Assembly (NCBI RefSeq): GCF_014648915.1
Contig: NZ_BMSA01000023.1
Coordinates: 62,001 to 126,000 of the forward strand
DNA length: 64,000 nt
Reading direction: 5' to 3'
Source of the DNA: Streptomyces phaeofaciens
GTDB taxonomy: Bacteria > Actinomycetota > Actinomycetes > Streptomycetales > Streptomycetaceae
The position numbers were made by a program, and so were the translations under genes. Below, in pieces: positions 48,955-57,083 of this stretch. Below the pieces are notes generated by a model that worked only from the letters and a program-made list of their open reading frames with translations, was not told the DNA's origin and made no database searches. The first letter of the stretch is position 1, and each line of letters begins with the position of its first letter.

Positions 48955-50334
48955 ATGAGCAAGCAGCGAATGGTCGTGATCGGCGGGGACGCCGCGGGCA
49001 TGTCCGCGGCGTCCCGGGCCCGCCGGCTCAAGGGGCCCGAGGAGCTGGAGATCGTGGCCTTCGAACGCGGCCACTTCACGTCGTACTCGGCGTGCGGCAT
49101 CCCGTACTGGGTCGGCGGTGACGTCGACGACCGGGACGCGCTGATCGCCCGGACGCCCGAGGAGCACCGGGCGCGCGGGATCGACCTGCGGCTGCGCACC
49201 GAGGTCACGGAGATCGACGTGGCGGGGCGGCGGGTACGCGCGCGTGGCCTCGATTCCGGGGCCGGATCCTCGTACTGGACGTCGTACGACAGCCTCGTCG
49301 TCGCGACCGGGGCCCGGCCGGTGCGGCCGCGGATGCCGGGGGCGGACGCCGAGGGCGTGCACGGGGTGCAGACGCTGGACGACGGCCAGGAGCTGCTCGA
49401 CACGCTGACCCGCGCGCGGGGACGGCGTGCCGTGGTCGTCGGGGCGGGCTACATCGGCGTGGAGATGGCCGAGGCGCTCATCAACCGCGGCTTCGAGGTG
49501 ACCGTCGTCAACCGGGGCAGCGAGCCGATGTCGACGCTCGATGCGGACATGGGCCGGCTGGTGCACCGGGCCATGGAGGGCCTGGGCATCACCATGGTGA
49601 ACGACGCCGAGGTCACCGGCCTGCTCGCCGGCGGGGACGGGCGGGTGCGGGCGGTGGTGACCGAGGACGCCGAGTACCCGGCGGACGTGGTGGTCCTCGG
49701 TATCGGGGTCCGTCCGGAGACCGCGCTGGCGGAGGCGGCCGGTCTGCCGCTGGGCCCGCACGGCGGGCTGCTGACCGATCTGGGGATGCGGGTGCGCGGC
49801 CGTACGGACATCTGGGCGGGCGGCGACTGCGTGGAGGTCCTCGATCTGGTCTCCGGCCAGGAACGCCATGTTCCGCTGGGCACCCACGCCAACAAGCACG
49901 GGCAGGTCATCGGCACCAACATCGGCGGCGGCTACGCCACGTTCCCCGGCGTCGTCGGGACGGCCGTCAGCAAGGTCTGCGACCTGGAGATCGCCCGTAC
50001 GGGACTGCGCGAGAAGGACGCGCGCAGGGCGGGGCTCCAGTACGAGACGGTGATCGTCGAGTCCACCAGCCGGGCCGGCTACTACCCGGGCGCCTCCCCC
50101 ATGACCGTCAAGATGATCGCCGAACGCCGCACGGGCCGGCTGCTCGGCGTCCAGATCGTGGGCCGCGAGGGCGCGGGCAAACGCGTCGACATCGCGGCGG
50201 TGGCGCTGACGGCCGGGATGACGGTGGAGGGGATGACGGCCCTCGACCTGGGGTACGCCCCGCCGTTCAGTCCGGTGTGGGACCCGGTGCTGGTGGCCGC
50301 GCGGAAGGCGGCGGCGAAGGTGCAGAACTCCTGA
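48955..50334 (+). CDS. CoA-disulfide reductase/NADH oxidase-like flavoprotein
   Basis: A 459-aa FAD/NAD(P) disulfide reductase. The FAD loop is VVIGGDAAGMSAAS and the single redox Cys47 lies in SYSACGIPYWVGG, as in CoA-disulfide reductases and class III NADH oxidases. The NAD loop is VVGAGYIGVEMAEALI, the second FAD motif is IWAGGDCVE, and a C-terminal dimerisation domain ends with DLGYAPPFSPVWDPVL. It may maintain low-molecular-weight thiols; whether CoA or another thiol is the substrate is unknown. The start appears leaderless, just after TAGCGT. A strong hairpin follows. Confidence 0.88.
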   Translation: MSKQRMVVIGGDAAGMSAASRARRLKGPEELEIVAFERGHFTSYSACGIPYWVGGDVDDRDALIARTPEEHRARGIDLRLRTEVTEIDVAGRRVRARGLDSGAGSSYWTSYDSLVVATGARPVRPRMPGADAEGVHGVQTLDDGQELLDTLTRARGRRAVVVGAGYIGVEMAEALINRGFEVTVVNRGSEPMSTLDADMGRLVHRAMEGLGITMVNDAEVTGLLAGGDGRVRAVVTEDAEYPADVVVLGIGVRPETALAEAAGLPLGPHGGLLTDLGMRVRGRTDIWAGGDCVEVLDLVSGQERHVPLGTHANKHGQVIGTNIGGGYATFPGVVGTAVSKVCDLEIARTGLREKDARRAGLQYETVIVESTSRAGYYPGASPMTVKMIAERRTGRLLGVQIVGREGAGKRVDIAAVALTAGMTVEGMTALDLGYAPPFSPVWDPVLVAARKAAAKVQNS

Positions 50335-50407
50335 ACCGGCGCCGGGGCGGTTCCCCCGGGGGCGCGGGAGGCCGTGCGGCCGGCCCGCGCACTCCCGCGT
50401 CCGCCCC

Positions 50408-50470
50408 AGGGGGTGTCTCGTCGATCAGGCCGGATCCCGCGAGCCCGGCATGATCGGCGAGACACCCCCT
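50408..50470. terminator. Long bidirectional terminator
   Basis: Two 20-nt arms (50408-50427 and 50451-50470) are complementary except for one G-T position, with an inner GCCGG/CCGGC stem. The right arm overlaps the stop codon of the minus-strand gene at 50469, so the hairpin serves both genes. Confidence 0.85.
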
Positions 50471-50741
50471 AAGCGGTCCCGCTGAGCCGCGGCAGCGCGG
50501 AGACCGGCGCGGTGGTCGGCTGCTCGGCAGCCGGCTTCGCGTGCGCGGCCGGTGCCGGCCTGGAGCGCAGCCGGTGGCTGACGGCCTCGTCGAGCGTCAC
50601 CGGCCGCTGGTGCTGCGCGGCGAGGCGCCCGGCCTCCTGGCCGAGCCGTGCCACGTCCTCCCAGGGCAGCCGGATCACCAGGGATATCTCCGCCTCCCCG
50701 TCGGGCGTGGCGTGCATGGGGGGAGTCACTCGGTCGTTCAT
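50469..50741 (-). CDS. Small conserved hypothetical protein
   Basis: A 90-aa protein with a compact N-terminal part (EISLVIRLPWEDVARLGQEA, then DEAVSHRLRSR) and an Ala/Pro-rich tail. I do not recognise a family. The stop codon sits within a strong terminator hairpin. It is transcribed divergently from the rhomboid gene. Coding is supported by high third-position GC, an ATG start and the tight terminator; confidence is moderate. Confidence 0.6.
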   Translation of the reverse strand: MNDRVTPPMHATPDGEAEISLVIRLPWEDVARLGQEAGRLAAQHQRPVTLDEAVSHRLRSRPAPAAHAKPAAEQPTTAPVSALPRLSGTA

Positions 50742-50866
50742 CGTCTGTTCCTCACGTCGTCCCCGCGCCCCGCCTTCCCCGGGTCACGGGCGGTTGACGA
50801 CTCATACGCGCGGTCCGCGGTGCGTGTTCACCGATTCACCGAACGGATCGGGGGCAGTACTTCCTT

Positions 50867-51679
50867 GTGGTCATCCCCGTCCATGACGTGAATCCGGTGC
50901 GCCGCACCCCCGTGGTCACCTACGCGCTGATCGCGGCGAACGTCCTCGTGTTCGTGTTCATGCCCGGCCTGTCCGGTTCCGTGGCCGGGGACAGCACGCT
51001 GGCCCAGACGTGCCATCTGCACGCGTTCCTGGAGCACTACGCCGCCGTTCCGCGCGAGCTGATCCACGATCAGCTGCCGCGGCTCGTCCCCACCGGAGGC
51101 GTCCGGGCCGGCGGCTGCCTGCTGGGCCCGCCGGGCTACGACAAGTCCCCGGTGCTGAGCGTGTTCACCGCCATGTTCCTGCACGGCGGCTGGCTGCACC
51201 TGCTGGGCAACATGCTGTTCCTGCTGATCTTCGGGAACAACATCGAGGACCGCATGGGCCACGTCCGCTTCGCGCTGTTCTACGTCGTCTGCGGCTACGC
51301 GGCGTCGTACGGCTTCGCCCTGCTGAACGCCGACTCGGCCGACCCGCTGATCGGGGCGTCGGGGGCGATCGCGGGCGTGCTGGGCGCCTACCTGGTGCTG
51401 TATCCGAGGGCCAGGGTCTGGGTCCTCGTCCCGTTCCTGGTGTTCCTGCCGCTCAGGCTGCCGGCCTGGCTGGTGCTCGGCTTCTGGTTCGTGCTCCAGG
51501 CGGTGTACTCCTCCGGCGAGGGCGTCTCCGACGCGGGGACCGTGGCGTACGCGGCGCACGTCGCGGGGTTCCTCGTGGGCATGCTGCTCGCCTGGCCGCT
51601 GAAGCCGGGCACACCCCCGCCGCCGGAGCCGCGCGGCCTGCTGTTCGGCAGACGGGCCCGGCCCCGGCACACCTGGTAG
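50867..51679 (+). CDS. Rhomboid-family intramembrane serine protease
   Basis: A 270-aa rhomboid protease with six or seven membrane segments. The catalytic dyad is Ser165 (LIGASGAIAGVLGAY) and His231 (AYAAHVAGFLVG), and the HGGWLHLLGNM motif in segment 2 is intact. It cleaves membrane-anchored proteins; no target is evident. The GTG start lacks a clear RBS. Its stop lies one base from the hemE stop on the opposite strand, so there is no room for a separate terminator. Confidence 0.9.
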   Translation: MVIPVHDVNPVRRTPVVTYALIAANVLVFVFMPGLSGSVAGDSTLAQTCHLHAFLEHYAAVPRELIHDQLPRLVPTGGVRAGGCLLGPPGYDKSPVLSVFTAMFLHGGWLHLLGNMLFLLIFGNNIEDRMGHVRFALFYVVCGYAASYGFALLNADSADPLIGASGAIAGVLGAYLVLYPRARVWVLVPFLVFLPLRLPAWLVLGFWFVLQAVYSSGEGVSDAGTVAYAAHVAGFLVGMLLAWPLKPGTPPPPEPRGLLFGRRARPRHTW

Positions 51680-51680
51680 G

Positions 51681-52748
51681 TCAGCGGGCGGTGTGGGTGT
51701 GGACGTGGTCCACGAGCCGGGTGAGCGCGTCGGGGTCGGTGGAGGGCATCACGCCGTGGCCGAGGTTGAAGACATGGCCCTCCAGGCCGGCGGCCGACTC
51801 CAGGACCTCACGCGTCTTGGCCTCGACGGCCTCGGTCCCGGCGAACAGGACGGTCGGGTCGAGGTTGCCCTGGAGCGCCTTGCCGGGGCCGACCCGGCGG
51901 GCGGCCTCGTCGAGCGGGACGCGCCAGTCGACGCCGACGACGTCCGCGCCGGCCTCGCCCATCAGGGCGAGCAGCTCACCGGTGCCGACACCGAAGTGGA
52001 TGCGCGGGACGCCGTACCCGGCGACGGCCTCGAAGACCTTGGCGGAGGCGGGCAGCACCGAGCGGCGGTAGTCCGCCGGGGCGAGGGCGCCGGCCCAGGA
52101 GTCGAAGAGCTGGACGGCGCTCGCGCCCGCTTCGATCTGCACCTTCAGGAAGGCCGCGGTGATCTCCGCGAGGCGGTCGAGCAGGTCGGCCCACAGGAGC
52201 GGGTCGCCGTACATCATCGCCTTGGCGTTCTCGTACGTGCGGGACGGGCCGCCCTCGACGAGGTAGCTCGCGAGGGTGAAAGGCGCGCCCGCGAAACCGA
52301 TCAGCGGGGTGGCGCCCAGTTCGGCGGTGAGCAGGCCGATGGCCTCGGTGACGTACGAGACGTCCTCGGGGGTGAGGTCGCGCAGCTGCGCGAGGTCGGC
52401 GCGGGTGCGGATCGGGCGCTCGACGACCGGGCCGACGCCGGGCTTGATGTCGAGGTCGACACCGATGGCCTTGAGCGGGACCACGATGTCGCTGAAGTAG
52501 ATCGCCGCGTCCACGCCGTGCCGGCGGACCGGCTGGAGGGTGATCTCGGTGACCAGCTCGGGCAGCATGCAGGACTGGAGCATCGGGATGCCCTCGCGGA
52601 CCTTGCGGTACTCCGGCAGGGAGCGTCCGGCCTGGCGCATGAACCACACGGGCGTGTGCGGCACGGGCTCACGCCTGCACGCCTTCAGGAAGGCACTGTC
52701 GTACGTCGCTGTCGGCTGGTGGCCCGCGGGGCTCTCGTTCGCGCTCAC
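51681..52748 (-). CDS. hemE: Uroporphyrinogen decarboxylase
   Basis: A 355-aa UroD that converts uroporphyrinogen III to coproporphyrinogen III. Signatures are WFMRQAGRSLPEYRKVR, YFSDIVVPLKAIGVDLD, GFAGAPFTLASYLVEGG and FDSWAGALAPADYR. GTG 52748 has GGGAG 10 nt upstream. It supplies the substrate of the HemY-type oxidase encoded about 4 kb away in this window and is consistent with the coproporphyrin pathway. It is cytoplasmic. The DUF3000 gene is divergent with about 150 bp between them. Confidence 0.96.
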   Translation of the reverse strand: MSANESPAGHQPTATYDSAFLKACRREPVPHTPVWFMRQAGRSLPEYRKVREGIPMLQSCMLPELVTEITLQPVRRHGVDAAIYFSDIVVPLKAIGVDLDIKPGVGPVVERPIRTRADLAQLRDLTPEDVSYVTEAIGLLTAELGATPLIGFAGAPFTLASYLVEGGPSRTYENAKAMMYGDPLLWADLLDRLAEITAAFLKVQIEAGASAVQLFDSWAGALAPADYRRSVLPASAKVFEAVAGYGVPRIHFGVGTGELLALMGEAGADVVGVDWRVPLDEAARRVGPGKALQGNLDPTVLFAGTEAVEAKTREVLESAAGLEGHVFNLGHGVMPSTDPDALTRLVDHVHTHTAR

Positions 52749-52901
52749 ATCGGCAAGTCTCCCACGCCGCCGCGGGCGTCCCGGCCGCCCCCCGCACGGC
52801 CCACGGCCCGCGCGCGTGTTCGCCCAGCGCGCAGCCGTCCGAGGTGCCCGCACGGGTGTCTTGCCCTGCGCGAGGCCCCGGTTCCCCTTAACCTTCCCCG
52901 C

Positions 52902-53570
52902 ATGGCTGCGGCTCAGGGACGACTGTCGGACGGCGCTGGCGGGATGGACGAGGCGAACGAGGGGGACCGGGATGGGGGCAGGTCGGCGCCACTGCCCTTC
53001 CGGGCCGCCGTCGACGCCCTGAGGGCCGCGCGGCTGCGGCCACAGATCGAGATCGAGCCGGTGCCGGCTCCGAAGAAGCTCGCCCCGTTCGCGTACGCGC
53101 TGGAGGCGGCGGTCGTGGACGGCGAGCAGGAGCTGGCCGACGGGCGGCTGGTGCTGCTGCACGATCCCGCCGGGCACGACGCCTGGCACGGAACGTTCCG
53201 GCTGGTGACCCTGATCCGGGCCGAGCTGGAGCCGGAGATGGCCGCGGACCCGCTGCTGCCGGAGGTGTGCTGGTCCTGGCTGACCGGGGCGCTCCAGGCG
53301 CGCGGGCTGACGTACGGCGAGCCGAGCGGGACGGTCACCCGGGCCAGTTCGCACTACTTCGGCGGGCTGGCGGAACGCCCGGCCGCCTCGCAGATCGAGA
53401 TCCGGGCCTCCTGGACGCCCCGCGAGGGGCTGGGCGGGGCACCGGACACGGGGGCGCACCTGGCGGCCTGGTGCGATCTGCTGGCGCAGGTGGCGGGACT
53501 GCCGCCGGCCGGCCCGGGGGACGCGTCGGTGGTGACGCTGCCGCAGCGGCGCGGACCGCAGTCGCGCTGA
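52902..53570 (+). CDS. DUF3000 family protein
   Basis: A 222-aa actinobacterial DUF3000 protein (PFRAAVDALRAARLRPQIEIE, FAYALEAAVVDGE, HYFGGLAERPAASQIEIRASW). Function is unknown; the family is conserved across actinobacteria and typically neighbours hemE, as here. ATG 52902 lacks a Shine-Dalgarno, while TAACCT lies 7 nt upstream, so the transcript may be leaderless. No signal peptide or membrane segment. Confidence 0.88.
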   Translation: MAAAQGRLSDGAGGMDEANEGDRDGGRSAPLPFRAAVDALRAARLRPQIEIEPVPAPKKLAPFAYALEAAVVDGEQELADGRLVLLHDPAGHDAWHGTFRLVTLIRAELEPEMAADPLLPEVCWSWLTGALQARGLTYGEPSGTVTRASSHYFGGLAERPAASQIEIRASWTPREGLGGAPDTGAHLAAWCDLLAQVAGLPPAGPGDASVVTLPQRRGPQSR

Positions 53571-53747
53571 GGAAACCGGTTTCGAGCAAGGCGTCCAACC
53601 CGTTCGGCCGCCCAGATTGACCATCTCTTTGTCGATACGGCCACTTTCGATCCCGTACCGCACCCACCCAAACCGATTCGATCTTCGGATGATCGATCGC
53701 GTGTCCGAATTGCACGTATTGTTACTCACTAGATCGTGATCATTTTC

Positions 53748-53775
53748 TAAAGGACCCCGGGTTCGCTGCCGAAGA
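53748..53775 (+). promoter_or_regulatory. WhiG-type sigma factor promoter of whiI
   Basis: TAAA (53748-53751), 16 nt, GCCGAAGA (53768-53775), 88 nt before the whiI start. This matches the FliA/SigD/WhiG consensus TAAA-N15/16-GCCGATAA at 11 of 12 positions. In S. coelicolor whiI transcription is known to depend on WhiG. Confidence 0.85.
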
Positions 53776-53863
53776 CGACTGTGACCTTCAAAGCACGGTT
53801 CGTCCCGGCTTCATCCCCACGAGCCCCCCACGAGCCGGCCCGTCCCCCACCCCAGGAGGCCTG

Positions 53864-54526
53864 GTGTCCGTTCTCCTCGAGCAGCCCGCAAGCCTGGTCG
53901 CCTACCGCCCGAACAAGCCCACCGCCATGGTGGTCGTGGCCGACCCACGCGTCCGCTCCACCGTCACCCGTCATCTGTGGGCGCTCGGCGTGCGCGATGT
54001 CATCGAGGCCTCGTCCATCGCGGAGGCTCGTCCCCGCATCGGCAACCCCCGCGACATCTGCGTCGCCGACGTCCACCTGCCCGACGGCTCGGGCCTCACC
54101 CTGCTGTCCGAGACCCGCGCCGCGGGCTGGCCCAACGGCCTCGCCCTCTCCGCCGCCGACGACATCGGCGCCGTCCGCAACGCCCTCGCGGGCGGAGTGA
54201 AGGGCTATGTCGTCACCGGCACCCGCACCAACGTCGGGCTCCCCACCCGGCCCGGCGCCGCCCCCATCGGTTCGGCCGCCGCCCGTCTGCACCGCCGCCC
54301 CCCGGGTGCCCCGAGCCACCCGGGCGGCTACCGCGAGCTCTCCGGCCGTGAGGTCGAGGTGCTGCGGCTGGTGGCGGAGGGCCAGTCCAACAAGGCGATC
54401 GGCGTCTCGATGGGACTGTCCGCGCTGACCGTCAAGAGCCACCTGGCCCGCATCGCCCGCAAGCTCGGCACGGGCGACCGCGCCGGAATGGTGGCGGTCG
54501 CCCTGCGGACCGGCATCATCCACTGA
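53864..54526 (+). CDS. whiI: Sporulation response regulator WhiI
   Basis: A 220-aa NarL/LuxR-type regulator of aerial hypha sporulation in Streptomyces. The receiver has Asp69 at the phosphorylation position, but the acidic pocket is degenerate: Ala26-Asp27 replaces two acids. This fits the known atypical receiver of WhiI. The C-terminal helix-turn-helix reads LSGREVEVLRLVAEGQSNKAIGV and LTVKSHLARIARKLG. GTG 53864 has AGGAGG (53854-53859). Genomic context (hemE, DUF3000, whiI, RNase D, thiolase nearby) matches S. coelicolor. In that species WhiI forms a heterodimer with BldM. Confidence 0.9.
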   Translation: MSVLLEQPASLVAYRPNKPTAMVVVADPRVRSTVTRHLWALGVRDVIEASSIAEARPRIGNPRDICVADVHLPDGSGLTLLSETRAAGWPNGLALSAADDIGAVRNALAGGVKGYVVTGTRTNVGLPTRPGAAPIGSAAARLHRRPPGAPSHPGGYRELSGREVEVLRLVAEGQSNKAIGVSMGLSALTVKSHLARIARKLGTGDRAGMVAVALRTGIIH

Positions 54527-54644
54527 GCGCACTCCGAGCACCCGGGAGCGCACTCCGAGCACGCCCCCGACCGCCCGCGAACACGCCCGAGCACCGTCCG
54601 AGAACACGCCCGAGCACCGTCCGAGAACGCCCGACACCGTCCGA
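54525..54644 (+). repeat. Degenerate tandem repeats after whiI
   Basis: GAGCGCACTCCGAGCAC at 54525-54541 and 54546-54562 (21-bp period) is followed by a 23-bp unit at 54579-54601 and 54602-54624 (GAACACGCCCGAGCACCGTC plus CGA), with decaying copies beyond. They lie directly after the whiI stop, and part of the first copy covers the stop codon. Confidence 0.75.
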
Positions 54645-54722
54645 CAACATCCGGCACATCCGAGAAAGCGGTTACCGATCGCTGTCGCCGATCACACCGC
54701 TCTGACTGGTTTACGACCCCGA

Positions 54723-54758
54723 GGCGCCCGTCGACGGAACGTTCCGTCGGCGGGCGCC
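54723..54758. promoter_or_regulatory. 36-bp near-perfect palindrome upstream of RNase D
   Basis: Two 18-nt arms differ at one position, with the core CGACGGAACGTTCCGTCG and no loop. It may terminate whiI transcripts or serve as a regulator site for the RNase D promoter, whose likely -10 (TACCCT, 54772-54777) lies 13 nt downstream. Confidence 0.6.
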
Positions 54759-54783
54759 GTCCATACACGGATACCCTTGACAG

Positions 54784-56079
54784 GTGACCGACGCCCAAGA
54801 AACCGCAGCAGCCAGTTCACTGCGAACCACCGGAGGCGCCCCTCCGGACGACGGCGGATCAACTGCTTCTTCTGTTTCCGGGGCGCCGACACCTCTGCTC
54901 GAACCGCGCGAGGGCATCCCTCCCGTCGTCGCGGACGAGGCCGCCCTCGCCGAGGTGATCGCCGCGTTCGCCGCCGGCTCCGGCCCCGTCGCGGTGGACG
55001 CCGAGCGCGCCTCCGGCTACCGCTACGGCCAGCGCGCCTACCTGGTGCAGCTGCGCCGCGAGGGCGCCGGCAGCGCGCTGATCGACCCCGTGGCCTGCCC
55101 CGATCTGTCCGGACTCGGCGAGGCCCTGTCCGGCGTCGAGTGGGTGCTGCACGCGGCCACCCAGGACCTGCCCTGTCTGCGCGAGATAGGCATGGTGCCG
55201 ACGCGGCTCTTCGACACCGAGCTGGCCGGACGGCTGGCCGGTTTCCCGCGGGTCGGCCTGGGCGCCATGGTCGAGGGTGTCCTCGGCTTCGTCCTCGAGA
55301 AGGGGCATTCCGCCGTCGACTGGTCGACCCGGCCGCTCCCCGAGCCCTGGCTGCGGTACGCGGCACTGGACGTCGAGCTGCTCGTCGACCTGCGCGACGC
55401 GCTGGAGAAGGAGCTCGACCGGCAGGGCAAGCTGGAGTGGGCCCACCAGGAGTTCGACGCGATCGCCTCCGCCCCGCCGCCCGAGCCCCGCAAGGATCCC
55501 TGGCGCCGCACGTCCGGCATGCACAAGGTGCGCCGGCGGCGGCAGCTCGGGGTGGTGCGCGAGCTGTGGGAGACCCGCGACCGGATCGCCCAGCGGCGGG
55601 ACGTGTCGCCGGGCAAGGTGCTCTCCGACGCGGCGATCGTGGAGGCCTCGCTGGCCCTGCCCGCCACGGTGCACGCGCTGGCCGCGCTGAACGGCTTCGG
55701 GCACCGGATGGGACGGCGTCAGCTGGAGCAGTGGCAGGCCGCGGTCGACCGGGCGAAGGCGCTTTCCGAGGCGCAGCTGCCGCAGCCGGGCCAGCCGGTG
55801 GCGGGACCGCCGCCGCCGCGGGCCTGGGCCGACAAGGATCCGGCGGCGGCCGCGCGGCTCAGCGCGGCACGGGCGGCCGTCTCCGCGCTGGCCGAGAAGC
55901 TGAACATGCCGCAGGAGAACCTGATCGCCCCGGACTCGGTACGAAGGGTCTGCTGGGAGCCGCCGCAGCCGATGGACGGCGAGACCGTCGCGAGCGCGCT
56001 CACCGCGCTCGGGGCGCGGCCGTGGCAGGTGGAGCAGGTGACTCCCGCCCTGGTCACGGCCCTGTCCTCGCCCTCCTGA
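54784..56079 (+). CDS. rnd: Ribonuclease D
   Basis: A 431-aa 3'-5' exoribonuclease of the DEDD type. Exonuclease motifs are VAVDAERASGYRYGQRAYLVQL (written here from residue about 69), HAATQDLPCLREIG and YAALDVELLVDL. An HRDC domain follows near residues 235-310 and a C-terminal extension carries LNMPQENLIAPDSVRRVCW. It processes or degrades structured RNAs such as tRNA precursors. GTG 54784 lacks an RBS but lies 6 nt after TACCCT, so a leaderless mRNA is likely. Confidence 0.93.
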   Translation: MTDAQETAAASSLRTTGGAPPDDGGSTASSVSGAPTPLLEPREGIPPVVADEAALAEVIAAFAAGSGPVAVDAERASGYRYGQRAYLVQLRREGAGSALIDPVACPDLSGLGEALSGVEWVLHAATQDLPCLREIGMVPTRLFDTELAGRLAGFPRVGLGAMVEGVLGFVLEKGHSAVDWSTRPLPEPWLRYAALDVELLVDLRDALEKELDRQGKLEWAHQEFDAIASAPPPEPRKDPWRRTSGMHKVRRRRQLGVVRELWETRDRIAQRRDVSPGKVLSDAAIVEASLALPATVHALAALNGFGHRMGRRQLEQWQAAVDRAKALSEAQLPQPGQPVAGPPPPRAWADKDPAAAARLSAARAAVSALAEKLNMPQENLIAPDSVRRVCWEPPQPMDGETVASALTALGARPWQVEQVTPALVTALSSPS

Positions 56080-56107
56080 GGCCCGAGCCTCGCCCTCCTG
56101 AGGCCCG
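56066..56107 (+). repeat. 20-bp direct repeat spanning the RNase D stop
   Basis: CCTCGCCCTCCTGAGGCCCG occurs at 56066-56085 and again at 56088-56107. The first copy contains the TGA stop (56077-56079); the duplication therefore adds a second TGA just downstream. Confidence 0.8.
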
Positions 56108-56120
56108 CTCTGCCGACCCG

Positions 56121-56159
56121 CGCGGCCGCCGTGGACAACCGTGTCCCACGGCGGCCGCG
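56121..56159. terminator. Terminator between RNase D and the sugar ABC operon
   Basis: CGCGGCCGCCGTGG and CCACGGCGGCCGCG form a perfect 14-bp stem with an 11-nt loop, between convergent genes. Confidence 0.8.
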
Positions 56160-56216
56160 GGTCCGCCGTGGCCCTGCGCCCTCGCGCGTCCCGCGGCCCT
56201 GCGCCCCGGCGGCCGG

Positions 56217-57083
56217 TCACCGGGACGCGCCCCGCATGAAGCCGTTGTAGATGTATTTCTGGAGCGCCAGGAAGACGATCAGCGTCGGCAGGATGACCAG
56301 GACCGCTCCCGCGGAGATCGTTTCCCAGTGGGCCGCGTAGGGCCCCTTGAAGCGGAACAGAGACGTCGAGATCACGCCAAGATCTTGTGAGGGCATGTAG
56401 AGGAACGGGATGTAGAAGTCGTTGTAGACGGCTATCCCCTTCACGATCACGACGGTCGCGATCGCCGGTTTCAGCAACGGGAAGATGATCTTGCGGTAGA
56501 CGGTGAACGCGTTGGCGCCGTCCAGCCGGGCCGCCTCGTCCAGGGAGACCGGTATCGAGCGGACGAACTGCAGAAAGATGTAGATCGAGACGATGTCCGT
56601 GCCCATGTAGAGGGCGATCGGGGCCCAGCGGGTGTCGAACATGCCGAGGCTGTGGACGATCTGGAAGGTCGCCACCTGGGTGGTGACGCCGGGCACCAGG
56701 GCGGCCACCAGGAAGAGCGCCACCACGAGCTTCCGGAAACGGAACGTGAAGCGGTCGATCGCGTACGCCGTCATCGAACCGATCAGGACCGTTCCGCCGA
56801 CGGAGATCACCAGGATGAAGGCGGTGTTGGCGAACGCCGTGAGCATGCCGCCGTCCTGGAACGCCGTCACATAGTTGGCGAAGTGGAACGGATCGCGTGG
56901 CGGCGTGAGCGCCCCGCCGCTGTCCGCCGTCTCGCTCTCGGTCTTCAGGGACGTGAGGAGCACGACGCCGAGGGGGAGCAGGACGACCACCGAGGCGGCG
57001 ACGAGCGACAGGTACACGAGGGTCCGGGCGACTGCCCGGCGGGTCGGTCGGTGGGTCGTACGGCGGGTCGTACGGCGGGTCAT
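56217..57083 (-). CDS. Sugar ABC transporter permease (MalG type)
   Basis: A 288-aa inner-membrane permease of the carbohydrate uptake CUT1 family, with six membrane segments and the coupling motif IPVSLDEAARLDGANAFTVYRKIIFPLL. ATG 57083 overlaps the preceding permease stop (ATGA). It is the third gene of the operon after the binding protein and the first permease. The ATPase is not in the operon, as is usual in Streptomyces where a shared MsiK-type ATPase serves many such importers. Confidence 0.9.
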   Translation of the reverse strand: MTRRTTRRTTHRPTRRAVARTLVYLSLVAASVVVLLPLGVVLLTSLKTESETADSGGALTPPRDPFHFANYVTAFQDGGMLTAFANTAFILVISVGGTVLIGSMTAYAIDRFTFRFRKLVVALFLVAALVPGVTTQVATFQIVHSLGMFDTRWAPIALYMGTDIVSIYIFLQFVRSIPVSLDEAARLDGANAFTVYRKIIFPLLKPAIATVVIVKGIAVYNDFYIPFLYMPSQDLGVISTSLFRFKGPYAAHWETISAGAVLVILPTLIVFLALQKYIYNGFMRGASR

